A stretch of DNA of 46,526 bases from Nocardia thailandica NBRC 100428 (GTDB lineage Bacteria > Actinomycetota > Actinomycetes > Mycobacteriales > Mycobacteriaceae). The notes under the pieces are model-generated. The model searched no databases. It was not told the origin of the DNA and was given only the letters and a program-made list of their open reading frames with translations. Positions within the stretch are counted from its first letter, which is position 1; each line of letters opens with the position of its first letter. The stretch is from positions 1 to 46,526 of the forward strand of contig NZ_BAGK01000130.1 in NCBI RefSeq assembly GCF_000308795.1. The letters are read 5' to 3'. Shown here piece after piece: positions 26,574 to 35,023 of this stretch. The translations under genes and the position numbers were made by a program.

Positions 26574-27553
26574 GCCGGTTCGGTCTCCAGCCCCGCCGCC
26601 GCGTAGGCGGCCAGGGCCGCCTCGGACCGGTCCCGCACCGCGCGCACCAGGTCCGGCGGCCCGATCACCCGCACGCCCGCGCCGAAGCCGAGCACCAGCC
26701 GGGCCATCCAGTCGGTCGCGGCGAAGCGCATGCCGACCTCGATGCTGTCGCTGTCGCCGTCGCCGTCGCCGAGGTGCTGCATCGGGTACTGGTCGAGCAC
26801 CCAGACGTAGTCGCGGCGCACCCGCAGCCGGGCCATCGGCAGGTCGGCGTCGTCGGCGAAGAAGCCGAGGGCGGTGCCGGGATCGGCGGCCAGCGTGCTC
26901 GGCGGGCGGGCGGGCTCGTCGAGCTCGGTCGCGTCCTCGATGCGGTCGAGGCGGAACAGCCGCTCGCCCTCGGCCTGGCGGCACCAGGCCTGCAGGTAGC
27001 TGTTGTTGTCGACGAGCAGCACCCGGACCGGGTCGACGATGCGCTCGGAGACCTCGTCGCGGCTGGCCGAGTAGTAGACCAGCCGCAGCGCGTGCCCGGC
27101 GGCCAGCGCCGCGCGCACGGTGGCGACCGCGGGTTCCTCGACCGGGGCGACCGGCCCCGCCGCGGGGGTCGGCGCGGCGCCGGCGATGGCGGACTCGAGC
27201 TTGGCGATGGCGGCGTGCGCGGCGGTCGGGTCGACCATGCCGGGCATCTCGACGATGGAGCGCAGGGCGACCAGCAGCGCGGTGGCCTCGGTCGAGGTCA
27301 GCCGCAGCGGCCGGTCGATGCCCGCGGAGAAGGTGACCTCGATGCTGTCCTCGGAGAACGACAGGTCGATCAGGTCGCCCGGGCCGTAGCCGGGCAGGCC
27401 GCACATCCACAGCTGGTTGAGGTCGCTCATCAGCTGCTTGGTGCTGACACCGAGGTCGGCGGCGGCCTCCGCGGCGCTGATACCGGGGTTGGCGAGGAAG
27501 TAGGGGACCATGTTGAGCAGGCGGGAGAGCCGCAGCGACAGACGCGAACTCAC
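26570..27553 (-). CDS. pafC: WYL-domain regulator PafC
   Basis: 327 aa. An N-terminal winged helix (LSLRLSRLLNMVPYFLANPG, then AAEAAADLGVSTKQLMSDLN), a WYL domain (about 150-240; RLVYYSASRDEVSERIVDPV, then NNSYLQAWCRQAEGERLFRL) and a C-terminal WCX-type extension. PafB and PafC form a heterodimer that activates the RecA-independent mycobacterial DNA-damage response; the WYL domain senses single-stranded DNA (known for the family). In this protein the WYL tripeptide itself reads SYL. The start overlaps the pafB stop (ATGA), so the two are made together. The usual pafA-pafB-pafC cluster is split here by a fatty-acid operon. Confidence 0.94.
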   Translation of the reverse strand: MSSRLSLRLSRLLNMVPYFLANPGISAAEAAADLGVSTKQLMSDLNQLWMCGLPGYGPGDLIDLSFSEDSIEVTFSAGIDRPLRLTSTEATALLVALRSIVEMPGMVDPTAAHAAIAKLESAIAGAAPTPAAGPVAPVEEPAVATVRAALAAGHALRLVYYSASRDEVSERIVDPVRVLLVDNNSYLQAWCRQAEGERLFRLDRIEDATELDEPARPPSTLAADPGTALGFFADDADLPMARLRVRRDYVWVLDQYPMQHLGDGDGDSDSIEVGMRFAATDWMARLVLGFGAGVRVIGPPDLVRAVRDRSEAALAAYAAAGLETEPA

Positions 27554-28545
27554 GAGCGGACCTCCGTGCGGTCGAGCACCGTGCGCAGCCGGGCGACGAC
27601 GTCGGCGCGCAGATCGGCCGGTTCAAGGACGAGGACGTCGGGGCCGAGGCCGGTGATCAGCCGGGCCAGCCAGTCGCGCGAGCGCACCGGGATCTCCACG
27701 ACGGTGCCCGCCCGGCCCGCCAGCTCGCGTCCGTCGATCTCGCGGCCGATGCGGCGCAGTTCGCGGCCGCGCCCCTTCGCCACCCAGACCGTGGCGGTGC
27801 CGGTGACCGGCGCGCTGCCGGTGACCCGCTCGACCAGCGCGCCCAGGTCGACGCCGTCGGGTTTGCGCACCGCGTTCTCCGGGCCGTACGGCGTGACCTC
27901 GCCACCGATGCGGGAGAGCCGGAAGGTGCGCACGTCGTCGCGGTCGCGGTCGTGGCCGACCAGGTACCAGCGCCCGTGGCGGGTGACCACGCCCCAGGGC
28001 TCGACGTCGCGGCGGGTGAACGGTTCGGTGATGGCGCTGCGGTGGGAGAACCGCACCGCCTGGCCCGCGTCGACCGCGGCCAGCAGCTTGCCGAGCACCG
28101 GCTCCGAGCCCCGGGTGCGGGCGGGCACGGCGGGCACCGAGGCGAAGGCGGAGTCGGTCTCCACCGTGACCCCGGCCGCGCGCAGTTTCAGCAGCGCGCC
28201 CTCGGCGGCGGCGGCCAGCTCCGGCGACTCCCACATCTGCACGGCGACGGCGACGGCGGCCGCCTCCTCGCTGGTGAGGTCGATGTCGGGCAGCTCGTAG
28301 GCGTCGCGGTTGATGCGGTAGCCCTCGAGGGTCGAGAACCGTCCCACCGGACCCACCTCGAGGGGGATGCCCAGGTCGCGCAGTTCGTTCTTGTCGCGCT
28401 CGAACATGCGGCTGAACGCCTCGTCGGTCGCGGAGTCCTCGTAACCGGCCACGCTGGCGCGAATCCGCTCCGCGCTCAGGAACTGCCGGGTCGACAACAG
28501 CGCGATGACCAGATTCATCAGCCGCTCGACCTTGGATATCGCCAC
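27550..28545 (-). CDS. pafB: WYL-domain regulator PafB
   Basis: 331 aa; partner of PafC in the DNA-damage-response activator. An N-terminal HTH (ISKVERLMNLVIALLSTRQF, then ERDKNELRDLGIPLEV) and the WYL motif within RRDVEPWGVVTRHGRWYLVG, followed by RTFRLSRI, are all standard. The GTG start follows a TACCCT box by 7 bases, giving a leaderless transcript, so pafBC has its own promoter instead of depending on pafA. It lies 63 bp after the fatty-acid operon in the same direction, with a small hairpin in the gap. Confidence 0.95.
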   Translation of the reverse strand: MAISKVERLMNLVIALLSTRQFLSAERIRASVAGYEDSATDEAFSRMFERDKNELRDLGIPLEVGPVGRFSTLEGYRINRDAYELPDIDLTSEEAAAVAVAVQMWESPELAAAAEGALLKLRAAGVTVETDSAFASVPAVPARTRGSEPVLGKLLAAVDAGQAVRFSHRSAITEPFTRRDVEPWGVVTRHGRWYLVGHDRDRDDVRTFRLSRIGGEVTPYGPENAVRKPDGVDLGALVERVTGSAPVTGTATVWVAKGRGRELRRIGREIDGRELAGRAGTVVEIPVRSRDWLARLITGLGPDVLVLEPADLRADVVARLRTVLDRTEVRS

Positions 28546-28552
28546 CCGATAG

Positions 28553-28558
28553 AGGGTA
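28553..28558 (-). promoter_or_regulatory. -10 box (TACCCT) of leaderless pafBC
   Basis: TACCCT on the minus strand lies exactly 7 bases before the pafB GTG. It shows that pafBC has a promoter separate from pafA and from the acyl-CoA operon. Confidence 0.6.
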
Positions 28559-28570
28559 ATGGTCCGCCCG

Positions 28571-28586
28571 CGCCGCGTGCGCGGCG
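28571..28586 (-). terminator. Weak hairpin between the acyl-CoA operon and pafB
   Basis: A 7-bp GC stem (28571-28577 with 28580-28586) with a 2-base apex, 22 bp after the MaoC stop. It is T-poor and short, so read-through into pafB is possible. Confidence 0.35.
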
Positions 28587-28608
28587 GCGGTGGGTTGTGT
28601 GGGAGACC

Positions 28609-29064
28609 TCAGAGCAGGTAGCGGGCTATCGCCTCGGCCACACACGCGGGCCGCTCCGCGCCCTCGAGTTCGACGGTGACCGTGCGGTGCGCCTGGACCC
28701 CGCCGGGCACCTCGGTCAGCGCGGTCAGCGCGACGCGGCCGCGCAACCGGCCGCCCACGGGGACCGGGGTGAGGAACCGGACCCGGTCCAGCCCGTAGTT
28801 CAGCGCGACCCGCGCCGCGCTGACGGTCATCACCTCGGCGGTGATGGGCACGATGAGCGAGAGGGTGAGGAAGCCGTGGGCGATGGTCCCGCCGTAGGGC
28901 CCGGCCGCCGCGCGTTCGGCGTCGACGTGGATCCACTGGTGGTCCTCGGTGGCGTCGGCGAACCGGTCGACGCGGTCCTGGTCGACGGTGATCCAGCCGC
29001 TGACGCCGATCTCGGTGCCCACCGCGGCGCGCAGGGAGTCGACGTCGGGGAAATCGATGGTCAT
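28609..29064 (-). CDS. MaoC-like (R)-specific enoyl-CoA hydratase
   Basis: 151-aa hot-dog-fold hydratase. The catalytic pair is D41 and H46 in EDHQWIHVDAERAA, followed by the family signature PYGGTIAHGFLTLSL. It adds water across trans-2-enoyl-CoA esters. The ATG overlaps the acyl-CoA ligase stop (ATGA), and it is the last gene of the six-gene acyl-CoA operon, to which it would supply the hydration step. Single-hotdog members act as dimers. The chain specificity is not readable. Confidence 0.92.
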   Translation of the reverse strand: MTIDFPDVDSLRAAVGTEIGVSGWITVDQDRVDRFADATEDHQWIHVDAERAAAGPYGGTIAHGFLTLSLIVPITAEVMTVSAARVALNYGLDRVRFLTPVPVGGRLRGRVALTALTEVPGGVQAHRTVTVELEGAERPACVAEAIARYLL

Positions 29065-30554
29065 CGGGCACCTCCGAACCGGTCGCGCAGGACGCGCTTG
29101 AGGACTTTGTGGCTGGGTCCGAGCGGCAGTTCGCCGACGAACTCCACCCGGCGAGGGTATTTGTAGCGCGCGAGATGCTCGCGCGCGTAGTCGATGATCT
29201 GCGCCTCGGTGACCGGCGCCGACGCCACGACCACGGCGACGATCTCCTCGCCGTAGGTCGGGTCCGGCACCCCGATCACCGCGACCTGCGCGATGGCGGG
29301 ATGGCGCAGCAGCGCCGCCTCGACCTCGGTGGGATAGACGTTGAAGCCGCCGCGCAGGATCATCTCCTTGATCCGGTCGACGATGCGCAGGAAGCCGTCG
29401 TCGTCCTTGACGCCCAGGTCGCCGGTGCGGAACCAGCCGTCGACGACCGCGCGGGCGGTGGCCTCGGGGTTCCCGGTGTAGCCGGAGAACACGTTGTGCC
29501 CGCGGACGACGACCTCGCCGGTCTCCCCGGTCGGCAGCAGCACGATCCGGTCGGCGACGGCGGGATCGGCGATCTCGACGTCGACACCCCACACCGGATG
29601 CCCGACCGTGCCCGCGCGGGTGCCGAGGGCGGGCTGGTTGACCGCGGCGGTCGGGGAGGTCTCCGACAGCCCGTAGCCCTCGAGGATGTCGGCGCCGTAG
29701 ACCCGGGCGAACTCCTCGAGCACCGGTGGTGGCAGCGCGGCGCCGCCGCTGACGCAGAGTTTCAGCCGGGGCAGGGTGGCAGTCCGTGCCGCGGCGTCGA
29801 GCAGCCCGACGTACATGGTCGGCACGCCGTGGAAGGTGTTGACGCCCTCGGCCAGCATGAGCTCGATCGCCGCCGCGGCCTCGAAGCGCGGCAGCAGGAC
29901 CAGGGTCGCTCCGACCCGCCAGTGCGAGTTCATCGAGACGGTCTGGCCGAACACGTGGAACAGCGGCAGCGCGCCGAGCGCGATGTCGTCGCGGTGGACC
30001 TCGTTGGCGTCGAAGGAATTCACCGTCGCGCACAGCACCATGTTCAGGTGCGAGAGCTCGGCGCCCTTGGGCGTGCCGGTGGTGCCGCTGGTGTAGAACA
30101 CGACCGCGGTGTCGAGGGGGTCGCGGCTGACGAAGGCGGCCACCGGCTCGCCGTCGAGGTCGCCGGGGGCCACGCAGTCGATGCCCGCCTCGGCGGCGGC
30201 CGCGCGCCCCACCGCCGCCACCTGGTCGTGGCACAGCAGCAGCCGGGCGCCGCTGTCGCGCAGCACGTGCGCGGCCTCGCCCGCGGTGAGCAGCAGGTGC
30301 ACGGGCACCACGGTGGCGCCCGCGGCGAGGATGCCGAAATAGGCGCGGGGGAAGTCGACGGTGTTGGGGCACATCAGCGCGACCCGGTCGCCGGGCGCGA
30401 TGCCGCGCGCCCGCAGCGCGCCCGCCACCGCGCGGGCCTGGCGCCACAGCTCGGCGAAGGTGAGACGGTGGCGGCCCTCGACGACGGCGAGGTGGTCGGG
30501 GCGGCGCCGGGCGGGTTCGGCGAGGATGCTCGCCAGGGACAGGGTGGCGGTCAT
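29061..30554 (-). CDS. Acyl-CoA synthetase (FadD-type AMP-binding ligase)
   Basis: 497-aa acyl-adenylate-forming enzyme that activates carboxylic acids to CoA thioesters. The P-loop is VVFYTSGTTGTPKGAELSHL; A5 appears as LEGYGLSETSPTAAVNQP, A7/A8 as GWFRTGDLGVKDDDGFLRIV and DRIKEMILRGGFNVYPTEVE, and the C-terminal lysine region is PLGPSHKVLKRVLR. Length fits a soluble FadD without extra domains. GAGGTG lies 6 bp before the ATG; the gene starts 9 bp after the thiolase stop. It is the entry enzyme for the operon's substrate, which is unknown. Confidence 0.94.
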   Translation of the reverse strand: MTATLSLASILAEPARRRPDHLAVVEGRHRLTFAELWRQARAVAGALRARGIAPGDRVALMCPNTVDFPRAYFGILAAGATVVPVHLLLTAGEAAHVLRDSGARLLLCHDQVAAVGRAAAAEAGIDCVAPGDLDGEPVAAFVSRDPLDTAVVFYTSGTTGTPKGAELSHLNMVLCATVNSFDANEVHRDDIALGALPLFHVFGQTVSMNSHWRVGATLVLLPRFEAAAAIELMLAEGVNTFHGVPTMYVGLLDAAARTATLPRLKLCVSGGAALPPPVLEEFARVYGADILEGYGLSETSPTAAVNQPALGTRAGTVGHPVWGVDVEIADPAVADRIVLLPTGETGEVVVRGHNVFSGYTGNPEATARAVVDGWFRTGDLGVKDDDGFLRIVDRIKEMILRGGFNVYPTEVEAALLRHPAIAQVAVIGVPDPTYGEEIVAVVVASAPVTEAQIIDYAREHLARYKYPRRVEFVGELPLGPSHKVLKRVLRDRFGGAR

Positions 30555-30563
30555 GGGGTCACC

Positions 30564-31808
30564 TCATCGTCGCAGGTGCAGGGCAGTGCCCTGGCCGACA
30601 CCGACGCACATCGTCACCACAGCGTGGCGGGCGTCGCGGTCGGCCAGTTCGAGCGCGGCGGTCAAGGCGAGGCGGGCCCCGCTCGCGCCGAGCGGATGCC
30701 CCAGGGCGATGGCGCCGCCGTGGGGGTTCACGTGCTCGGCGTCGTCGGGCAGCCCGAGGTCACGCAGGACCGCGAGCGCCTGGGCGGCGAACGCCTCGTT
30801 GAGCTCGACGACGTCGATGTCGTGGATCGACAATCCGGTGCGGGCCAGCAGTTTCGCGGTCGCCGGTGCGGGACCGATCCCCATCACCCCGGGCCGGACA
30901 CCGACCGACACGCCCGCCCCGATCCGGGCGAGGGGCGCGAGCCCGTAGCGGCGCACCGCCGCCTCGGAGGCGACGAGCACCGCGGCCGCGCCGTCGTTGA
31001 CTCCGGAGGAATTGCCCGCGGTGATCGTCCCGCCGGGGACAATCGGCCGCAGCGCGGCCAGCGCCGCAGGCGTGGTCGGCCGCGGGTGTTCGTCGACGGA
31101 CACCGCGTGCGCGTCCGCCGTCCCCGCCCGCACGCTCCCGTGGGTCGTCGGCTCGGGGGCGCCCCGGCGGGGTTCCGGCAGCGGCACCGGCGCGATCTCG
31201 CGGGCGAAGCGTCCCGCGGACCGCGCCGCGGCCGCCCGCTCCTGCGAGCGCAGCGCGAACGCGTCCTGATCCGCGCGCGACACCCCGTACTCCTCGGCCA
31301 CGCGCTGGGCCGTCTCGGGCATGGTGTCGGTGCCGTGCGCGGCATGCAGACGGGGATTCACGAATCGCCAGCCGATGGTCGTGTCGTGGAACTCGGCCGA
31401 CCGGCCCCAGGCCGCGCCCGCCTTGGCCAGGACGAACGGCGCCCGGGTCATCGACTCGACCCCGCCGGCGATCACCAGGTCCGCATCGCCCGCCTTGACC
31501 GCCCGCGCGGCCACGGCCACGGCGTCGAGCCCCGACGCGCACAGCCGGTTCACCGTCACCCCGGGGACGGCGGTGGGCAGCCCGGCGAGCAGCGCCGCCA
31601 TCCGCGCCACGTTGCGGTTGTCCTCCCCCGCCTGGTTCGCGCAGCCGAGGACGACGTCGTCGACGGCCGAGAAGTCCACGCCCGGAAACCGTGCCACGAG
31701 CGCGGTCAGCACGTGCGCGGCCAGGTCGTCGGGCCGCACCCCCGCCAGGGCGCCGCCGTAGCGGCCGAACGGCGTGCGTACGCCGCCGACCAGGAACGCC
31801 TCGCCCAT
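30564..31808 (-). CDS. Acetyl-CoA C-acyltransferase (thiolase)
   Basis: 414-aa degradative thiolase. The nucleophile is Cys90 in VNRLCASGLDAVA; His371 in NPHGGAIALGHPLGASG and Cys401 in MCVGVGQGTAL complete the site. It cleaves 3-ketoacyl-CoA with CoA, the last step of the cycle encoded around it. Loop lengths and the AGEDNRNVARMAALLAGLP segment are nearest to the FadA/PcaF group. It begins directly (0 bp) after the acyl-CoA dehydrogenase stop, so translation is coupled. Confidence 0.94.
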   Translation of the reverse strand: MGEAFLVGGVRTPFGRYGGALAGVRPDDLAAHVLTALVARFPGVDFSAVDDVVLGCANQAGEDNRNVARMAALLAGLPTAVPGVTVNRLCASGLDAVAVAARAVKAGDADLVIAGGVESMTRAPFVLAKAGAAWGRSAEFHDTTIGWRFVNPRLHAAHGTDTMPETAQRVAEEYGVSRADQDAFALRSQERAAAARSAGRFAREIAPVPLPEPRRGAPEPTTHGSVRAGTADAHAVSVDEHPRPTTPAALAALRPIVPGGTITAGNSSGVNDGAAAVLVASEAAVRRYGLAPLARIGAGVSVGVRPGVMGIGPAPATAKLLARTGLSIHDIDVVELNEAFAAQALAVLRDLGLPDDAEHVNPHGGAIALGHPLGASGARLALTAALELADRDARHAVVTMCVGVGQGTALHLRR

Positions 31809-32966
31809 CTACAGCCCCATGTCCTTGGCGATGATCGTCTTCATCACTTCGCTGGTGCCGCCGTAGATCCGGTTGACCCGGTTGTCGGCGTACAGGCGCG
31901 CCACCGGGTACTCGGTGATATAGCCGTAGCCCCCGTGCAGCTGCAGGCAGCGGTCGATGACCCGTGAGGCGACCTCGGTGCAGAACAGCTTGGCCGAGGC
32001 AGCGTCGGCGGGGGTGAGCGTGCCCGCGTCCAGCGCCTCGAGCGCCCGGTCGACCACGGCCTCGGCGGCGTCGACCTCGGCGCGGCAGGCCGCGAGTTCG
32101 AACTTGGTGTTCTGGAACTCCGCGACCGGCCTGCCGAAGACCGTGCGCCCCTTGGTGTATTCGACGGCGAAGCGCACCGCGGCCTTGGCCTGGGCGTAGG
32201 CGCCCGCCGCGATGGAGAACCGTTCCTGGGGCAGGTTGCGCCCGAGGTAGGTGAAGCCGCGGTGCTCCTCGCCGAGCAGGTCGGCCGCGGGGACGCGCAC
32301 GTCGGTGAAGGACAGCTCCGCGGTGTCGGACACCTTGAGCCCGAGCTTGTCCAGCTTGCGGCCGACGGTGTACCCGGGCGAGGTCGTGTCGACGACGAAC
32401 AGCGAGATGCCGTGGCGCCGGTCGGTCTCCGAGGGTGGCGCGGTCCGCGCGCACACGATGACCCGGTCGGCGTGCACCCCGCCGGTGATGAAGGTCTTGG
32501 CGCCGTTGAGCACGTAGTGGTCGCCGTCGGCGGACCGGGTGGCGGTGGTGCGCATGCCCGCCAGGTCCGAGCCGGTGCCCGGTTCGGTCATGGCGATGGC
32601 GAACATGAGCTCGCCCGCCACGAAGCCCGGCAGCCAGCGCCGCTTCTGTTCCTCGGTCGCCAGGCTCTTCAGGTACGGCAGGCACAGCCCGACGTGCACG
32701 CTCGACCCGCCGAAGGACACGCCCGCCCGCGCCGCCTCCTCGATGAGGACGGCCTGGAACTTGAACGATTCGATCCCCGCGCCGCCGTACTCCTCGGGGA
32801 CCTCGATGCCGAACACCCCGAGTTCGGCCAGCTGGTGGTAGAACTCGCGCGGCACGATGCCCGCCTCGTACCACTGGTCGTACACGGGTACGACCCGGGA
32901 CTCGACGAAGGCACGCACCGTCGCGCGGAAGGCCTCGTGTTCGTCGGTGAAAACTGTGCGCTGCAA
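31809..32966 (-). CDS. Acyl-CoA dehydrogenase (first copy, LCAD/IVD-like active site)
   Basis: 385-aa FAD enzyme of the ACAD fold. FAD/substrate motifs are AIAMTEPGTGSDLAGM and the C-terminal CLQLHGGYGYITEYPVARLY. The C-terminal motif is IYGGTSEVMK, with Gly where medium- and short-chain enzymes carry the catalytic Glu. The base is therefore expected at Glu248 in NLPQERFSI, the position used by long-chain and isovaleryl-CoA dehydrogenases. It is located between a 3-ketoacyl reductase and a thiolase gene in one operon. Together with the second dehydrogenase at 33746 it may handle different chain lengths or branching. Confidence 0.94.
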   Translation of the reverse strand: MQRTVFTDEHEAFRATVRAFVESRVVPVYDQWYEAGIVPREFYHQLAELGVFGIEVPEEYGGAGIESFKFQAVLIEEAARAGVSFGGSSVHVGLCLPYLKSLATEEQKRRWLPGFVAGELMFAIAMTEPGTGSDLAGMRTTATRSADGDHYVLNGAKTFITGGVHADRVIVCARTAPPSETDRRHGISLFVVDTTSPGYTVGRKLDKLGLKVSDTAELSFTDVRVPAADLLGEEHRGFTYLGRNLPQERFSIAAGAYAQAKAAVRFAVEYTKGRTVFGRPVAEFQNTKFELAACRAEVDAAEAVVDRALEALDAGTLTPADAASAKLFCTEVASRVIDRCLQLHGGYGYITEYPVARLYADNRVNRIYGGTSEVMKTIIAKDMGL

Positions 32967-32979
32967 CGGAACTCCTGGC

Positions 32980-33732
32980 TTACAGACGGCGTCCGCCGTC
33001 GACGTACACGGTCTGGCCGGTGACGAACCCGGCCTGGTCGGAGGCCAGGAAGGCCACCACGTTCGCGATGTCCTCCGGGGTACCGACCCGCCGCAGCGGC
33101 GTCACTGCGGCCGTCTTCTCCTGCAGTTCCTCGGCGCTCACCCCGACCCGCGCCGCGGTCGCCGCGGTCATCTCGGTGGCGATGAAGCCGGGCGCCACCG
33201 CGTTCACCCGGACGCCGAAGGGTCCGAGTTCCATCGCGAGCGTGCGGGTCAGGCCCTGGATGCCTGCCTTGGCGGCGGCGTAGTTGGCCTGGCCGCGGTT
33301 GCCCAGCGCGGAGACGCTGGAGGTGTTGACGATCGCGCCGGACTTCGCGGCGACCATGTGCCGCTGCGCGGCCCTGCTGCACAGGAACGCGCCGCGCAGG
33401 TGCACCGACATGACGGTGTCCCAGTCGTCCACCGACATCTTGAACAGCAGGTTGTCGCGCAGGACGCCCGCGTTGTTGACGAGCACGTCGAGGGAACCGA
33501 ACGCGGCGACGGCGGCCTCGACCGCGTCGGCGACCGCGCTCTCGTCGGCGACGTCGGCGCCGACGCCGAGCGCGACGCCGCCGGCCGCGGTGATCTTCTC
33601 GGCGGTGGCCTCGGCCGCGGCGGCGTCGAGGTCGACCACGGCGACGGCGAGCCCGTCGGCGGCCAGGCGGGCCGCGGTGGCGGCACCGATGCCGCGCGCG
33701 GCGCCGGTGACGAAGGCGGTTCTGCGGGTCAC
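32980..33732 (-). CDS. 3-oxoacyl/3-hydroxyacyl-CoA dehydrogenase of the SDR family (FabG-like)
   Basis: 250-aa classical SDR. The cofactor site is VTGAARGIGAATAARLA, with NNAG at 86-89; the catalytic triad is Ser138/139, Tyr151 and Lys155 (NYAAAKAG). An Asp after the second strand (VVDLD) points to NAD(H). In this operon it most probably oxidises 3-hydroxyacyl-CoA to 3-ketoacyl-CoA for the neighbouring thiolase rather than serving fatty-acid synthesis. It is spaced 13 bp from each neighbour. Confidence 0.92.
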   Translation of the reverse strand: MTRRTAFVTGAARGIGAATAARLAADGLAVAVVDLDAAAAEATAEKITAAGGVALGVGADVADESAVADAVEAAVAAFGSLDVLVNNAGVLRDNLLFKMSVDDWDTVMSVHLRGAFLCSRAAQRHMVAAKSGAIVNTSSVSALGNRGQANYAAAKAGIQGLTRTLAMELGPFGVRVNAVAPGFIATEMTAATAARVGVSAEELQEKTAAVTPLRRVGTPEDIANVVAFLASDQAGFVTGQTVYVDGGRRL

Positions 33733-33745
33733 GGGGTTCTCCTTG

Positions 33746-34897
33746 TCAGGCGATGGCGTTCACGCCGGTCAGGGCGCGGCCGATGAGCAGTTTCTGGATC
33801 TGGGTGGTGCCCTCGTAGAGGGTGAGCACGCGCGCGTCGCGCAGGTATTTGGCGACCGGGTACTCGTCGATGTAGCCGTAGCCGCCGAACACCTGGATCG
33901 CGTTGTTCGCCGCCTTGACCGCGGCCTCGGAGGCGAACAGTTTCGCCATGGACGCGGCGGTGCCGAACGGCTCGCCCCGGTCGACGAGGTCGGCCGCGCG
34001 CCAGGCCAGCAGCCGGGCGGCGTCGGTGTCCACCGCGATGTCGGCGAGCAGTTCCTGCACCAGCTGGTATCCGGCGATCGGCCTGCCGAACTGCTCGCGC
34101 TCCCCGGCGTAGCGCACGGCCGCCTCCAGGCAGGCCCGCGCGAGCCCGACGCAGCCCGCGGCCACGCCCATCCGGCCCTTGTCGAGCGCGGCCATGGCGA
34201 TCCGGAAGCCCTGCCCCGGCTCGCCCAGCCGCAGCGCGTCGGGAACGCGCACCCGCTCGAGGACGAGTTCGGCGGTGGCCTGACCGCGCAGGCCGAGCTT
34301 GCCGTGGATCTCCGACCGGCCGAAGCCCGGCGTGTCGGTGGGGACGAGGAAGGCGGTGACGCCCTTGGGGCCCGGGCCGCCGGTGCGGGCGAACACCAGC
34401 GCCACCGAGGCCCAGGTGCCGTTGGTGATGAAGATCTTCGTGCCGTCCAGGATCCAGTCCTCGCCGTCGCGGACGGCGCGGGTGGCCAGGTTCGCCGCGT
34501 CCGATCCGGTCCCCGGCTCGGTGAGCGCGAAGCAGCCGAGCTGCTCGCCGGCGCAGAGCGCCGGCAGGAACCGCCGCTTCTGCTCCTCGGTCCCGTAGGC
34601 GGCGACGGACTTGGCGACGAGCCCGAGCGAGACCGAGACGATGCCGCGCACGGCGGAGTCGCCGCGGCCGAGTTCCTCGAGCAGGACGCAGTAGGCCAGC
34701 GCGTCGCCCCCGGAGCCGCCGTACTCCTCGTCGATCCCGATGCCGAGGAAGCCGAGCTCGCCGAGCCGCGGCACGATCGCCGGATCGACCGACTCGGCGC
34801 GGTCCCACTGCGCGGCGAAGGGCACGACCTCCTTGTCGACCCAGTCGCGGGCGAGCTCGCGCAGGTCGCGGTGGGCCGGGGGCAGGGTGAGATCCAT
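33746..34897 (-). CDS. Acyl-CoA dehydrogenase (second copy, Glu in the C-terminal motif)
   Basis: 383-aa ACAD. FAD/substrate motifs include CFALTEPGTGSDAANL and the C-terminal AIQVFGGYGYIDEYPVAKYL; the C-terminal motif LYEGTTQIQK carries the usual catalytic Glu362, unlike the copy at 31809. The ATG at 34897 has GAGGAG 6 bp upstream and leads with the typical DLTLPPAHRDLRELARDWVD. It is first in the six-gene operon (dehydrogenase, SDR, dehydrogenase, thiolase, ligase, hydratase) and divergent from a TetR gene, with two matching operator arms between. Confidence 0.95.
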   Translation of the reverse strand: MDLTLPPAHRDLRELARDWVDKEVVPFAAQWDRAESVDPAIVPRLGELGFLGIGIDEEYGGSGGDALAYCVLLEELGRGDSAVRGIVSVSLGLVAKSVAAYGTEEQKRRFLPALCAGEQLGCFALTEPGTGSDAANLATRAVRDGEDWILDGTKIFITNGTWASVALVFARTGGPGPKGVTAFLVPTDTPGFGRSEIHGKLGLRGQATAELVLERVRVPDALRLGEPGQGFRIAMAALDKGRMGVAAGCVGLARACLEAAVRYAGEREQFGRPIAGYQLVQELLADIAVDTDAARLLAWRAADLVDRGEPFGTAASMAKLFASEAAVKAANNAIQVFGGYGYIDEYPVAKYLRDARVLTLYEGTTQIQKLLIGRALTGVNAIA

Positions 34898-34910
34898 CGG
34901 CGGTCTCCTC

Positions 34911-34963
34911 AACCGAACAGTGTTAGTTTTGACGTCCGCACCGTATCCTAACGGTGTTCGGTT
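34911..34963. promoter_or_regulatory. Two inverted operator arms between the acyl-CoA operon and its TetR gene
   Basis: A 16-bp arm at 34911-34926 (AACCGAACAGTGTTAG) is matched in inverse orientation at 34948-34963 (CTAACGGTGTTCGGTT), 14 of 16 bases. Each arm contains a short dyad of the form AAC-N3-GTT (AACAGTGTT, AACGGTGTT). They flank or cover the promoters of the divergent genes, as expected for two TetR dimers repressing both directions. Confidence 0.7.
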
Positions 34964-35023
34964 TTTCAAGACCCGGCTTCGCGCAGTGCTATTTTCGACA
35001 CCCGACCCCCGAAGGAGTTACCG

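Noticed and set aside
31809..32966. Inactive acyl-CoA dehydrogenase because the C-terminal catalytic Glu is missing
   Set aside because: Long-chain and isovaleryl-CoA dehydrogenases have the same Gly there and use a Glu in the helix corresponding to NLPQERFSI (Glu248), which is present.
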